The position numbers and the translations under genes are program-made. The notes under the pieces were generated by a model. That model worked only from the letters and a program-made list of their open reading frames with translations. It was not told the DNA's origin and made no database searches. Shown here in pieces: positions 55,998 to 63,743 of a stretch of 64,000 nucleotides of DNA. Within the stretch, counting starts at the first letter, position 1. Every line of letters starts with the position of its first letter. The stretch is from Deltaproteobacteria bacterium (GTDB lineage: Bacteria > Desulfobacterota > Desulfobacteria > Desulfobacterales > Desulfosalsimonadaceae), in assembly GCA_013151835.1 (NCBI GenBank), contig JAADHK010000045.1, positions 1 through 64,000 of the forward strand. Direction: 5' to 3'.

Positions 55998-56642
55998 TTA
56001 TACCCCCCGCTCTTTGTCCGGCCACAGTATACGATGAAGCTGGACCTGGAGCCGGACATTGAGACGGTCCGCCAGTATCCATTCCGCTAACACAGCGGGA
56101 TCAAGGCCTCCTGAAACCGGTGAAAAGAGAACCGGGCACACGGGCGCGGTCTTTAATTTGTTCCTGATGAAAATTTTTGCAAAACAATAATCGTTCCTGT
56201 CGGATATTACGAATTTAAGCCTGTCTTTTTCCGTAAGGCGGTCAAGATTTTCAAGGTTATTTTCAGACGCTTCATTGCTGGAAGGACATTTAATATCCAT
56301 CACCCGTATACACCTTCGGTCGATTAAGTCGATGTCCATGCTTCCGTTTGTTTCAACCATGACCTCAAGACCTGTTTTTAGAAGCTTTGCGGCCAGTGCA
56401 GGTGTTTTTTCCTGGATGAGGGGTTCGCCACCGGTGATTTCAACAAGCCCGACTCCGTATGACAGGACCTGCCTGACGATTTCATCAATGCTTGTGGCGC
56501 TTCCTTCATCATATGCGTAACGCGTGTCACAATAGGCGCACCTGAGGTTGCATCCGGTAAGTCTCACAAACACGCATGGCATGCCGGTTTCGATGGATTC
56601 ACCCTGGATACTGTAAAATATTTCGTTTACAACAAGGGACAT
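55998..56642 (-). CDS. queE: 7-carboxy-7-deazaguanine synthase (radical SAM)
   Basis: A 214-residue radical SAM enzyme converting carboxytetrahydropterin to 7-carboxy-7-deazaguanine. Start at 56642 ([16 protein letters not shown]), where homology begins. The cluster motif C31-x3-C35-x2-C38 ([15 protein letters not shown]) and GGEPLIQ are visible; [12 protein letters not shown] near the middle is also typical. First gene of the queE-queC-GT-HAD unit. queD and queF are not in the window. It has a weak ribosome-binding site. The terminator of the atp operon lies 116 bases upstream, so it needs its own promoter in 56643-56757. Confidence 0.92.
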   Translation of the reverse strand: MSLVVNEIFYSIQGESIETGMPCVFVRLTGCNLRCAYCDTRYAYDEGSATSIDEIVRQVLSYGVGLVEITGGEPLIQEKTPALAAKLLKTGLEVMVETNGSMDIDLIDRRCIRVMDIKCPSSNEASENNLENLDRLTEKDRLKFVISDRNDYCFAKIFIRNKLKTAPVCPVLFSPVSGGLDPAVLAEWILADRLNVRLQVQLHRILWPDKERGV

Positions 56643-56757
56643 GGACTCGTACCTGTTAAAGTGACTATGTTGAGAAAATATATATTCTGATTTGAGTGCG
56701 GACGCAACCCGGAAGGCGTGAAAAATAGGATTGAGTAATGGTTTTTCAGTGAAAATC

Positions 56758-56794
56758 AAGAGGGCCGGGCCCCGCAACGGGGTCCGGCCCTCTT
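56758..56794 (-). terminator. strong hairpin after the atp operon
   Basis: A 16-bp stem with arms AAGAGGGCCGGACCCC and GGGGCCCGGCCCTCTT (one mismatch) and a 5-base loop, then GATTTTC on the minus strand. It lies 26 bases past the atpE stop and is the obvious end of the atp transcript. The T-run is short, so termination may rely partly on hairpin strength. Confidence 0.8.
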
Positions 56795-56820
56795 AACAAT
56801 CAGTTAAATTTTCGGTGTTA

Positions 56821-57120
<300 letters not shown>

Positions 57121-57217
57121 TTAATATTAACGGCTTCTTCCATAACTTGCCCGTAAAATTTTACAATCGGCTTATGGCCGATATTTTGAAGAATATGGCT
57201 TTCCGAATATTTCATCT

Positions 57218-57916
57218 TTAGTGGGCTTCTTCCATGGCCCCGGTAAAATACATGACGGAAAGGAGAAAAAAGATAAAGGCCTGGACAAATGCAACAAAAA
57301 TACCAAGGGCCATGATCGGCAGGGGGGCAAAAAATGCGCCCGCCAGCATGAACAGGATGCCGAGTACTAGTTCGTGGCCCATCATGTTTCCGAAAAGACG
57401 GAAAGAAAGTGAAAGCACACGGGCCAGGTGCCCTATGATTTCAATGGGCAGGATAAGGGGGACCATCCACCAGACCGGTCCTAGAAAGTGCTTGATATAA
57501 TGTGTTCCATGCAGTTTTATTCCCAGGTAATGGGTATAAAAGAAAACAATCAAAGCACATGACAACGTGGTGTTCAGGCTTGCCGTGGGCGAATAAAAGC
57601 CCGGGACCATGCCGATAAGATTGGAAATAAAAATGTAGATGAAAATGGTTGCGGTAAGAGGGAAAAAAGCCCGGCCCTCTTCACCGGTAACCGTGACCAT
57701 GAACTCTTCCATGCCGGAAAGAATCAGTTCGAACAGGTTCTGTAATTTTGACGGAACCAGATCTACCTTCTTGGATGCAATATAGCCGCAGCCGATCAGC
57801 AGCGCCATAACCACCCATGTGTACAGTACGTGTTTGTATTCGAATGCAAGCCCGGCTAAGGTTTCTAACCCCAGCACCTTGAAAATCGAGACAACAATCA
57901 GAAATGGATGTTCCAC
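57218..57916 (-). CDS. atpB: ATP synthase a subunit
   Basis: A 232-residue membrane protein. Conserved segments include PSKLQNLFELILSGMEEFM, FPLTATIFIYIFISNLIGMVPGF, and the critical Arg in GHLARVLSLSFRLFGNMMGHEL (SFRLFGN), facing the c-ring, plus FVAFVQAFIFFLLSVMYFTGA at the C-terminus. About five to six helices. It is preceded by atpI with one base between the genes and followed by atpE after 121 bases. This two-locus arrangement, atpZ-I-B-E apart from the F1 genes, is common in deltaproteobacteria. Confidence 0.94.
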   Translation of the reverse strand: MEHPFLIVVSIFKVLGLETLAGLAFEYKHVLYTWVVMALLIGCGYIASKKVDLVPSKLQNLFELILSGMEEFMVTVTGEEGRAFFPLTATIFIYIFISNLIGMVPGFYSPTASLNTTLSCALIVFFYTHYLGIKLHGTHYIKHFLGPVWWMVPLILPIEIIGHLARVLSLSFRLFGNMMGHELVLGILFMLAGAFFAPLPIMALGIFVAFVQAFIFFLLSVMYFTGAMEEAH

Positions 57917-57917
57917 C

Positions 57918-58304
57918 TTAGACCGCCTCCTTAAAAATAAGAATGGTTAATTCCCGGAACGTGGCGAGCATGATGCTCGCAACCACGACCGAAAGGCCCA
58001 CGAACAGGCCCAATGGGTTAACGTATTTGCCGGATATCAGAATACCGATTATAATCGCGGTTGCGGTAAATCGGATATAATACTTGAAGAGGACCACCCT
58101 GTGAGAAGATAGATGGGGAGGCGTAAGCGATTGTTTAAGCGTTTTGTATAAAAGGTGAAAATTGATTGTTGTTATGAGCCCGCCGCAAATGATGCCCATC
58201 GTAAATTCGGGTGACTCAGTCAGCAGGCCTGCGCAAACGGCCAGGGCAAACAGAATCCAGTTTGCATTAAGAATGAATTTGAGGAGTCTTTTTTGAATAA
58301 TCAT
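57918..58304 (-). CDS. atpI: ATP synthase subunit I (AtpI-like)
   Basis: A 128-residue small hydrophobic protein with four predicted helices (FILNANWILFALAVCAGLLT, FTMGIICGGLITTINFHLLY, KYYIRFTATAIIIGILISG, GLFVGLSVVVASIMLATFRE). Subunit I assists c-ring assembly and possibly Mg2+ supply to the ATP synthase. The start overlaps the atpZ stop by 4 bases, and atpB follows one base after its stop. Confidence 0.85.
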   Translation of the reverse strand: MIIQKRLLKFILNANWILFALAVCAGLLTESPEFTMGIICGGLITTINFHLLYKTLKQSLTPPHLSSHRVVLFKYYIRFTATAIIIGILISGKYVNPLGLFVGLSVVVASIMLATFRELTILIFKEAV

Positions 58305-58531
58305 CTTTTATTCACATATCCTTGGCTCTTAGCCATGGCCCGGAGAATGTTCCTGAATCCGGCGGCAATCCCTAATCCCAGAAAAACGAACATCAGCCAT
58401 GGCGCAGTATCCAATGTTCGGTCAAGGGCCAGCCCGATAAAAAGCCCGATAAAAATTGAAAGCGCTATTGAAAAACCGAGACTGCTGTAGTAAGCTAAAT
58501 CTTTAAACATTTGTTTTGTCTCTTGTTCCAT
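58301..58531 (-). CDS. atpZ: AtpZ/AtpI family F0 accessory protein
   Basis: A 76-residue protein from the ATG at 58531 (MEQETKQMFKDLAYYSSLGF), preceded by GGAGAG; an in-frame start at 58579 lacks support. Two helices (SLGFSIALSIFIGLFIGLAL, APWLMFVFLGLGIAAGF). The glycine-rich double-helix pattern is that of the AtpZ (putative Mg2+/Ca2+ channel) subunit encoded at the head of many atp operons. First gene of the block. The 207-base divergent gap to the secreted-protein gene contains the promoters. Confidence 0.82.
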   Translation of the reverse strand: MEQETKQMFKDLAYYSSLGFSIALSIFIGLFIGLALDRTLDTAPWLMFVFLGLGIAAGFRNILRAMAKSQGYVNKR

Positions 58532-58738
58532 TAGCTCTCCGGGGCCTGACCGGGACACAGAAACCAACTGAAGTTTCAAACTTTTTTAACTATCAAATGA
58601 ATCCGATCTCGTCAATTAAAAAAAGAAGTGGATATGTTTTTTTTTATTTTATTCAGTGCCTGGCCCGTAAATATACGAGGCGCCGGGAGGTATGGATTTT
58701 CAGATGACTAATTCGAAAAAGCCAGGGAAGGGGAGACA

Positions 58739-59776
58739 ATGAAAAAACATTTCAGTATGTTAATTTTTGTAATTACGGCTATTTGTTTTTCTGGATCGGC
58801 GTTTGCCCTTGTTTTAACACCCGTGGACCGTGAAATTCAATACAGCAGGGAAGCCACACAAAACCAATGGAAAGTATTAAACGACGGACAATGGCATCCA
58901 AAATTCGGATATATTGAAGTCCATGAAATCGACAAGGCTCTTGTGTTGCAGTTTGATTTAAACGCATATCCGGGTGAGGTCTTCGGAAACGCGGAAATCG
59001 GTTTTTTTATAACAGGTGTTTTTCAGATGAAAAAGACACGTATTGCCTCAAGGTATTACGAGGCGGACGACCTGATAACCTCAGCGGCCGAAGGAGAGCC
59101 TGAAAACGTCTCGGCCGCCCAGGAGCATATGTATGCCGGGGACGTTCTCCTGGAGCCGGTTTTTGAGATCAATACTCCCGATCTTGAGGCAAATGAGGAA
59201 TGGGATTTTAACGGTACGCCCATTGAGGTGAAATACAATATCACGGATCTGATGAACAACCGGACTCATAATATCGTAAATATCAATCTCCGGTTTGCCG
59301 GGAGTTATGAGGACGGATGGGACGGCAATGTTTTCATTACGCCCGACGGCCACAGTAACGAGCATTTTGCCCGGTTTTCAGCCAGCGAAACAAATTCGGG
59401 GTTCCGGCCGTATCTTACACTCGAGCAGGGACCGGTGGGTAATATCGCGGGCTCCGTCATTACACTCGTCACAGGTCAAACAAGCGGAATTAAGGGGGCG
59501 TCTGTGACCATAATGGAAAAAGAAAGAAAAACCGGGACGGACGGCAACGGCGATTATGTTTTCAACAATGTATCCGTCGGAACCTGGACATTGGTGATTA
59601 AAAAACCGGGTTTCGAGACCCTGACCATTCAGAATATCATTGTGTCGGACGGGCAGACAACCGATGTTGTTGACGCACAGATGGATTTTGACACAAGATG
59701 GGACATGAACAATGACGGTAAAAAAGGACTGCCCGAGGCCATCGATGCGTTGCAGACTGCGGCTGATCTGCGGTAG
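58739..59776 (+). CDS. secreted protein with carboxypeptidase-regulatory-like domain and C-terminal EF-hand motif
   Basis: A 345-residue exported protein. Signal peptide residues 1-24 (KKHFSMLIFVITAICFSGSAFA, cleavage after AFA). Residues about 25-235 form a beta-rich domain with no assigned family (NQWKVLNDGQWHPKFGY, FARFSASETNSGFRPYLTLEQ), resembling DNRLRE-type repeats that hold extracellular complexes. Residues about 240-322 are a carboxypeptidase-regulatory-like fold (GSVITLVTGQTSGIKGASVT, GNGDYVFNNVSVGTWTLVI). The tail DMNNDGKKGLPEAIDALQ is a dockerin-like calcium loop, a tail common in secreted proteins of this group. Probably a cell-surface or biofilm protein; partner unknown. Confidence 0.75.
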   Translation: MKKHFSMLIFVITAICFSGSAFALVLTPVDREIQYSREATQNQWKVLNDGQWHPKFGYIEVHEIDKALVLQFDLNAYPGEVFGNAEIGFFITGVFQMKKTRIASRYYEADDLITSAAEGEPENVSAAQEHMYAGDVLLEPVFEINTPDLEANEEWDFNGTPIEVKYNITDLMNNRTHNIVNINLRFAGSYEDGWDGNVFITPDGHSNEHFARFSASETNSGFRPYLTLEQGPVGNIAGSVITLVTGQTSGIKGASVTIMEKERKTGTDGNGDYVFNNVSVGTWTLVIKKPGFETLTIQNIIVSDGQTTDVVDAQMDFDTRWDMNNDGKKGLPEAIDALQTAADLR

Positions 59777-59911
59777 GTTTTGACTTCTTTACAAAAGGAC
59801 TTGCCATGGAAAAATATGATCAGATACGGCGCGTATCTTGTGAGTGGTGATCTTTTTTTTGACGGGGGAGTGGTTTTAACATATTAATTTCTCAAGGTGG
59901 GGGTCAGCACA

Positions 59912-60139
59912 GTCCGGTTTAGTTCTTGCTTGCTGAAGACGTTTGAACCTTTCTGCTCGAAAAAGGCCTGATTATGATCTTCAAAAAATGGTACAAAATA
60001 AAATATTCGCACGGCCAGCGTAACGGAAGGCTTCAGCCTTCCATGTACCGATGTTGCTTACACGCAATTAAATGGCCTGAAGGCCGCCCCTACGATGGCT
60101 GTACAAGAAAAATAACAGTCTGCAAGAACCAAACCGGAC
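59912..60139. repeat. MITE-like element with 18-bp inverted ends, containing repeat family C copy 2
   Basis: This 228-bp segment begins GTCCGGTTTAGTTCTTGC and ends GCAAGAACCAAACCGGAC: inverted repeats matching at 17 of 18 positions. Inside (60017-60095) lies family C: GGAAGGCTTCAGCCTTCC and GGCCTGAAGGCCGC hairpins, as at 12966-13025. The terminal repeats differ from those around copy 1, so the C core may be nested in a second element. It occupies most of the 379-base gap between the secreted-protein gene and the PhaE-like gene; the remainder (59777-59911) shows no gene. Confidence 0.72.
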
Positions 60140-60155
60140 ACTACTGGGCGGGGGT

Positions 60156-60665
60156 ATGAAATTGGAAAAAATCATGGATAAAAATTTTTTCAGGTTTTTT
60201 GAGGAAGTCTTCAGAAAAGGCGCAAATGAGAATGCAAGACTTTCCGCTGTCGGGAAACTGTTTGCTGACGGGAGCAAAGCCGGTGGGGAATATCTCGATA
60301 TATTCAGGAAAATATACGGATCAAAACCGGAAAAACAGCCTGCCGCAGACATGAATTTCAACATGGAAAGCGCCATGGCTGAATTTAAAAAGGGCATGGC
60401 CGAATTTCTTTCGGCCATGGACGTGGTTCCCCGGTCGGATTACCAGGCTCTTGTTAAGGAGCACGATGCTTTGAAAAAAAAAGCGGCTGAACAAGAGGCT
60501 GTCATAGCCGGGTTGCGCGCACTCCTTGAGGTGAAGCAGGGTGATGGCGCGGCCGGAATCGAAACCTTTTCAAAAATGGTCGAATCCCAGCAGGAGCTGT
60601 TTTTAAAATTTATGTCCGGCATGTCCGGCAATCCTGAAAAAGGAGAAGAGGATTCCACATCGTAA
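60156..60665 (+). CDS. PHA-metabolism coiled-coil protein (PhaE-like, tentative)
   Basis: A 169-residue, largely helical protein. Residues about 1-60 (NFFRFFEEVFRKGANENARL, YLDIFRKIYGSKPE) and the repeated MAEFKKGMAEFLSAMD are followed by a coiled coil at about 95-140 (EHDALKKKAAEQEAVIAGLRALLEV). The C-terminus ends with SQQELFLKFMSGMSGNPEKG. Such helical proteins resemble PhaE of class III PHA synthases or phasin-like granule proteins. I assign it to the PHA block from context (depolymerase, PhaR and phasin downstream) rather than a firm domain match. Start at 60156 or 60174. Confidence 0.5.
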   Translation: MKLEKIMDKNFFRFFEEVFRKGANENARLSAVGKLFADGSKAGGEYLDIFRKIYGSKPEKQPAADMNFNMESAMAEFKKGMAEFLSAMDVVPRSDYQALVKEHDALKKKAAEQEAVIAGLRALLEVKQGDGAAGIETFSKMVESQQELFLKFMSGMSGNPEKGEEDSTS

Positions 60666-60825
60666 TGTTCTGATATTCTTACCACGAAAACCATTAAGCC
60701 ATCATCAAAATCCTTCCTGCAACTACACTGCAAAAAAATCTTCCTTTTTGTTACACTTTAAATTGAAATGCAAATAATTGAAATAAAAGAACTTTATCGG
60801 TAATTGCCGTATAAACTTAAATTGC

Positions 60826-60879
60826 TTTTTGTGCATTGCAGCAAAATGCGCTTGACTTTGCATGCTTTAATACTAATTT
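60826..60879 (+). promoter_or_regulatory. putative PhaR operator and promoter of the PHA depolymerase gene
   Basis: TTTTTGTGCATTGCAGCAAAA (60826-60846), with core GTGCATTGCA at 60831-60840, lies 11 bases upstream of -35 TTGACT (60852-60857). A 16-base spacer leads to -10 TAATTT (60874-60879). The arrangement copies that before the phasin gene (63174-63226): core GTGCAGTGCA, TTGACA 9 bases later, 16-base spacer, TATTTT. PhaR proteins are known to recognise TGC-rich palindromes near phasin genes, so this is a plausible operator. Confidence 0.55.
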
Positions 60880-60920
60880 TTTATTCAGGCAATAACCACA
60901 ATGTAGCAGGAGGTTAAGAT

Positions 60921-62342
60921 ATGGGTGCATCATTGATAAGCTTATTTCCTGAAGCAAAAAATACGGCAAAAAATGTGATAAACGGTATCAGAATGCCGAT
61001 TGAAGCAGGAGCAGCGCTTTCGGAAATGACTGACCGAATCATGGCCCATGGCAAAGAAATGGCAACAGGTTCTTTTGAAGGCGGAATGCTGTCGAAAAGG
61101 CTATTTATGCCATGGATTGACGATAGAACAGATCATGCATTTTCCGGCCTGCTTAAAATATGCCAGGACAGCACAAACGTTTTTTTAAACCTGGCCCGGG
61201 GACCTGTCTCTTACACATTTGAAAAATTCAGGAAGGATAGACTTGCTGATATTGAATTCATTGATTTTATCAGCAATGAACCCCCGGTCCAGGACTGGGA
61301 AACCGATTATCAAAAAAAAGATATCCTCCTGGACCTGCCTGGAATGCGATTGATTGATATGTCGATCCACGGCACCCATAAAATAGAAAATTACAGCATC
61401 GTATTTGCTCCACGTGCCGGGCACCATTCAAACATTGCAGAAAAAACAGCTATTTATTTGAGAGATCACGGTCTTTCGAAAATGGCGGTGGTGGAACAGA
61501 AATGTGCTGCTGACATTCCCATGTATATTGACGGGAAACGGCATTATGAGGATTTTGAGAGCCAGGTGGAACAGTTTAAGACCATTCTGGAATTTCTTAA
61601 AAACAAAGCCGGCTTTCCATCGCACCTGATCGCCATATGCCAGCCGGGACCGCTCTTGATTACAACCCTGATTCTTTATCCCGAACTGGGAAAGACATTC
61701 GGGTCTGCCGGCTCTCCCATGCATACCGAGGGAGAACGGGGAATGCTGACTGATTTTTCACGCATGGCGGGAGAAAATTATATCGACTATCTGATCGATC
61801 TATTCTCCGGTATAATTCCCGAAGGTCAAATCGGCGCCGGCAGAAAGATATATGACGGCCGGCTCCAGGTAATGGGCTTTTATTACCTGGGCATGGATCA
61901 GCATATGAAAAATTTTCGCAAATATTATACCGATCTGAAATATGGAAACAATGAGTCGGCCCAAAGGCAAAGGGATTTTTACCAATGGTACAACTGGACC
62001 CATCATTTTCCGGCGGGTTTTATAAGGGACACCTACAAAAAGATTTTTGTTAACAACGACTTGATTCACGGCAGGATGAAAATAGGGAATAAAACGGTTG
62101 GTATCAGGGATTACCCCGGTAATGTACCCATCTGGTCCCTGGGTGGGTCCAAAGACGACATCGTGCCGCCTAAGCAGGCCAACGGACATCTGGATGAGAT
62201 CGAAAGTGTTCCGGAAAAAAACAAACTTTCCTTGCTCGCAAAAGCCGGCCATATGGGGCTTTTCAGGTCGTCTAAAGTCCTGAAAAATGATTATAGTAAA
62301 GTCGTGAGATTTTTACTGAAACACAGCGACAAGAAAAAGTAA
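60921..62342 (+). CDS. phaZ: intracellular polyhydroxyalkanoate depolymerase
   Basis: A 473-residue alpha/beta-fold depolymerase that breaks down storage PHA. The nucleophile is Cys240 in AICQPGPLLI, the C-Q-P form of intracellular depolymerases rather than the Ser of ordinary lipases and unlike the GGxCxG of PHA synthase. Acid residue Asp412/413 (GSKDDIVPP) and His444 (KAGHMGLF) complete the triad. The segment RQRDFYQWYNWTHHFPAGFI belongs to the PHB_depo C-terminal region. ATG at 60921 follows AGGAGG. No PHA synthase gene is in the window. Likely regulated by PhaR through the element at 60826-60846. Confidence 0.85.
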   Translation: MGASLISLFPEAKNTAKNVINGIRMPIEAGAALSEMTDRIMAHGKEMATGSFEGGMLSKRLFMPWIDDRTDHAFSGLLKICQDSTNVFLNLARGPVSYTFEKFRKDRLADIEFIDFISNEPPVQDWETDYQKKDILLDLPGMRLIDMSIHGTHKIENYSIVFAPRAGHHSNIAEKTAIYLRDHGLSKMAVVEQKCAADIPMYIDGKRHYEDFESQVEQFKTILEFLKNKAGFPSHLIAICQPGPLLITTLILYPELGKTFGSAGSPMHTEGERGMLTDFSRMAGENYIDYLIDLFSGIIPEGQIGAGRKIYDGRLQVMGFYYLGMDQHMKNFRKYYTDLKYGNNESAQRQRDFYQWYNWTHHFPAGFIRDTYKKIFVNNDLIHGRMKIGNKTVGIRDYPGNVPIWSLGGSKDDIVPPKQANGHLDEIESVPEKNKLSLLAKAGHMGLFRSSKVLKNDYSKVVRFLLKHSDKKK

Positions 62343-62354
62343 AAACTCATTCTT

Positions 62355-62516
62355 GATGGCGTCGTAAAAAGTCCCATCTACTGCGTTGTAGCGAGTCGTG
62401 AAATGCTCGGAATACTATATGTATGCCTCCGCTTTCGCGACTCCGCTACGCCTTGTATATGGAACTTTCTACTTAGCCATCGTAACCAGGTTGACGGACT
62501 TTTTACGGAGTCGTCA
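62355..62516. repeat. palindromic repeat, family B, copy 2
   Basis: A 162-bp near-copy of 15948-16105, starting TGATGGCGTCGTAAAAAG and ending CTTTTTACGGAGTCGTCA. It fills the gap between the convergent phaZ and phaR genes. Its right end, read on the minus strand, is TGACGACTCCGTAAAAAG, and that TGA is the phaR stop codon. Inner arms GTAGCGAGTCGTGAAA and TTTCGCGACTCCGCTAC can form a hairpin; it could act as the terminator for either or both genes. Confidence 0.85.
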
Positions 62517-63020
62517 TTCTTCCGGAGGATTTTTTTTGTCTTCTGCTTCTGTGTTGAATTTTGACGGATCCATAAACTGCTTAAAAAAAGATTGAAGTGG
62601 ATTTGTCTCCTCATGCGGGTGTAATCCCATGCCGGACCCCATACCGGACATTGATACCCCGATATCCAGCCACTTGTTGAACTGCTCATCCGCAATCTGT
62701 TTATATGACAGATAACTCCTTACCATTTTTTCAAGATACTTGCCGAAAAAATCGGCCAGCAGGGTTTCCCCGTATCGTATAATAAGATGCAGGAGGGGAA
62801 CAGGAAGCAATGCGTTTTTGTTTTTGGCTTCTTCCATGATAATTTGAGTAAGCGTAAACGCCGTAACATCTTCGCCGGATTTCACATCTGTTACTTCGAC
62901 CCACTGCCCCTGCTTTACCATATCGGACACATCATTTAACGTTACATAAGCGCTTTGCACGGTATCATACAGCCGTCGATTGGAATATTTCTTAAGAATG
63001 ATTTTATCTGATTCCGACAT
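62514..63020 (-). CDS. phaR: PHA synthesis regulator PhaR
   Basis: A 168-residue regulator. The N-terminal DNA-binding domain (residues 6-66) is clear: IILKKYSNRRLYDTVQSAYVTLNDVSDMV and TDVKSGEDVTAFTLTQIIMEE. The C-terminal part is helical with a Met/Gly-rich stretch (SGMGSGMGLHP) and an acidic end. PhaR binds both PHA polymer and promoters of phasin and PHA genes, releasing the DNA when polymer accumulates. It is encoded convergently to the depolymerase and divergently to the phasin; the stop codon belongs to repeat family B. A GTGCAAAA half-site upstream suggests autoregulation. Confidence 0.92.
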   Translation of the reverse strand: MSESDKIILKKYSNRRLYDTVQSAYVTLNDVSDMVKQGQWVEVTDVKSGEDVTAFTLTQIIMEEAKNKNALLPVPLLHLIIRYGETLLADFFGKYLEKMVRSYLSYKQIADEQFNKWLDIGVSMSGMGSGMGLHPHEETNPLQSFFKQFMDPSKFNTEAEDKKNPPEE

Positions 63021-63064
63021 ACGTCACCTCTATGTTCAGTCCATTATATTCAGTCCATGGTATA

Positions 63065-63072
63065 GTGCAAAA
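63065..63072 (-). promoter_or_regulatory. putative PhaR half-site upstream of phaR
   Basis: GTGCAAAA (TTTTGCAC on the minus strand) lies 45 bases before the phaR start. It is one half of the GTGCA(N)TGCAAAA element found before the phasin and depolymerase genes. Short and A/T-rich surroundings make chance occurrence possible. Confidence 0.35.
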
Positions 63073-63173
63073 TATTTTTATCGATTTATAACCAGAAAAT
63101 AATCTTTTTTATTATAACCATTTAATTTTAGAAATATTAGATCAAATTCAATTTTAAAAATCAAGGAAATAAT

Positions 63174-63226
63174 TTTTTTGTGCAGTGCAAAAAAATACTT
63201 GACAATCTGTTCTTTTTCACTATTTT
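63174..63226 (+). promoter_or_regulatory. putative PhaR operator and promoter of the phasin gene
   Basis: TTTTTTTGTGCAGTGCAAAA (63174-63193), core GTGCAGTGCA at 63180-63189, then -35 TTGACA (63199-63204, perfect), 16-base spacer and -10 TATTTT (63221-63226). Together with the near-identical arrangement before phaZ it defines a two-member regulon. The position adjoining the -35 box suits repression. Confidence 0.6.
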
Positions 63227-63307
63227 AATGGTAACAAGAGTTCAAAGCGCAAATAAAATACAACAATGTACTTTTAATCATAAATATAAACAAACGAGGA
63301 GGCTGCC

Positions 63308-63568
63308 ATGGATAACAAGCAGGTACTTAACCAGGTAATTAAGTTTAATAAGACGATATTTGACAATGCATTTAACGCGATGCAAATGGCACAGAACCAG
63401 GGCGAAAAAATAATAACTTCGCTATTGGATCAGGCCGCATGGCTGCCTGAAGAAGGCAGGAAAACCATTGATGGATGGGTGAACTCCTATCAGAAGGGAT
63501 TTTCGGATTTCAAATCAGCCGTGGACGAACAATATAAGAAGGTTGAAGAATTTCTCGAGGAAAAATAA
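63308..63568 (+). CDS. phasin (PHA granule-associated protein)
   Basis: An 86-residue amphipathic helical protein: MDNKQVLNQVIKFNKTIFDN, FNAMQMAQNQGEKIITSLLD, GRKTIDGWVNSYQKGFSDFK and a C-terminal coiled coil (VDEQYKKVEEFLEE). Short phasins coat PHA granules. The strong ribosome-binding site (GAGGAGG) and a perfect -35 box fit an abundant protein. Encoded divergently from phaR, the classic phaR-phaP arrangement. The family match is by pattern and context, since phasins diverge quickly. Confidence 0.8.
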   Translation: MDNKQVLNQVIKFNKTIFDNAFNAMQMAQNQGEKIITSLLDQAAWLPEEGRKTIDGWVNSYQKGFSDFKSAVDEQYKKVEEFLEEK

Positions 63569-63618
63569 TCTTATTTGTAGTGTTTGACAGGCCGCTATCC
63601 ATCAACTAATTCAGTCAT

Positions 63619-63743
63619 CGGCTTCGTAAAAAGCGCCGTCTGCAAGGCGCGCGAGTTGGGAAAGGGCGAAGGCGTACTTTTTGTACGTTGAGCTCTTTCA
63701 CGACAAGCGCAACGCCGCAGACGGGCTTTTTACGGAGTCGTCA
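63619..63743. repeat. palindromic repeat, family A, copy 2
   Basis: A 125-bp copy of the element at 7122-7245: left end CGGCTTCGTAAAAAGC, right end GCTTTTTACGGAGTCGTCA, arms GCAAGGCGCGCGAG and CAAGCGCAACGCCGCAGAC, central GTACTTTTTGTAC. As in copy 1 it lies at the 3' end of a minus-strand gene, and the terminal TGA is that gene's stop codon. Confidence 0.85.

Noticed and set aside
60921-62342. Possibility that this is a PHA synthase (PhaC)
   Set aside because: The nucleophile motif is ICQPG, and the synthase signature GGxCxG is absent; the C-terminal region fits intracellular depolymerases.
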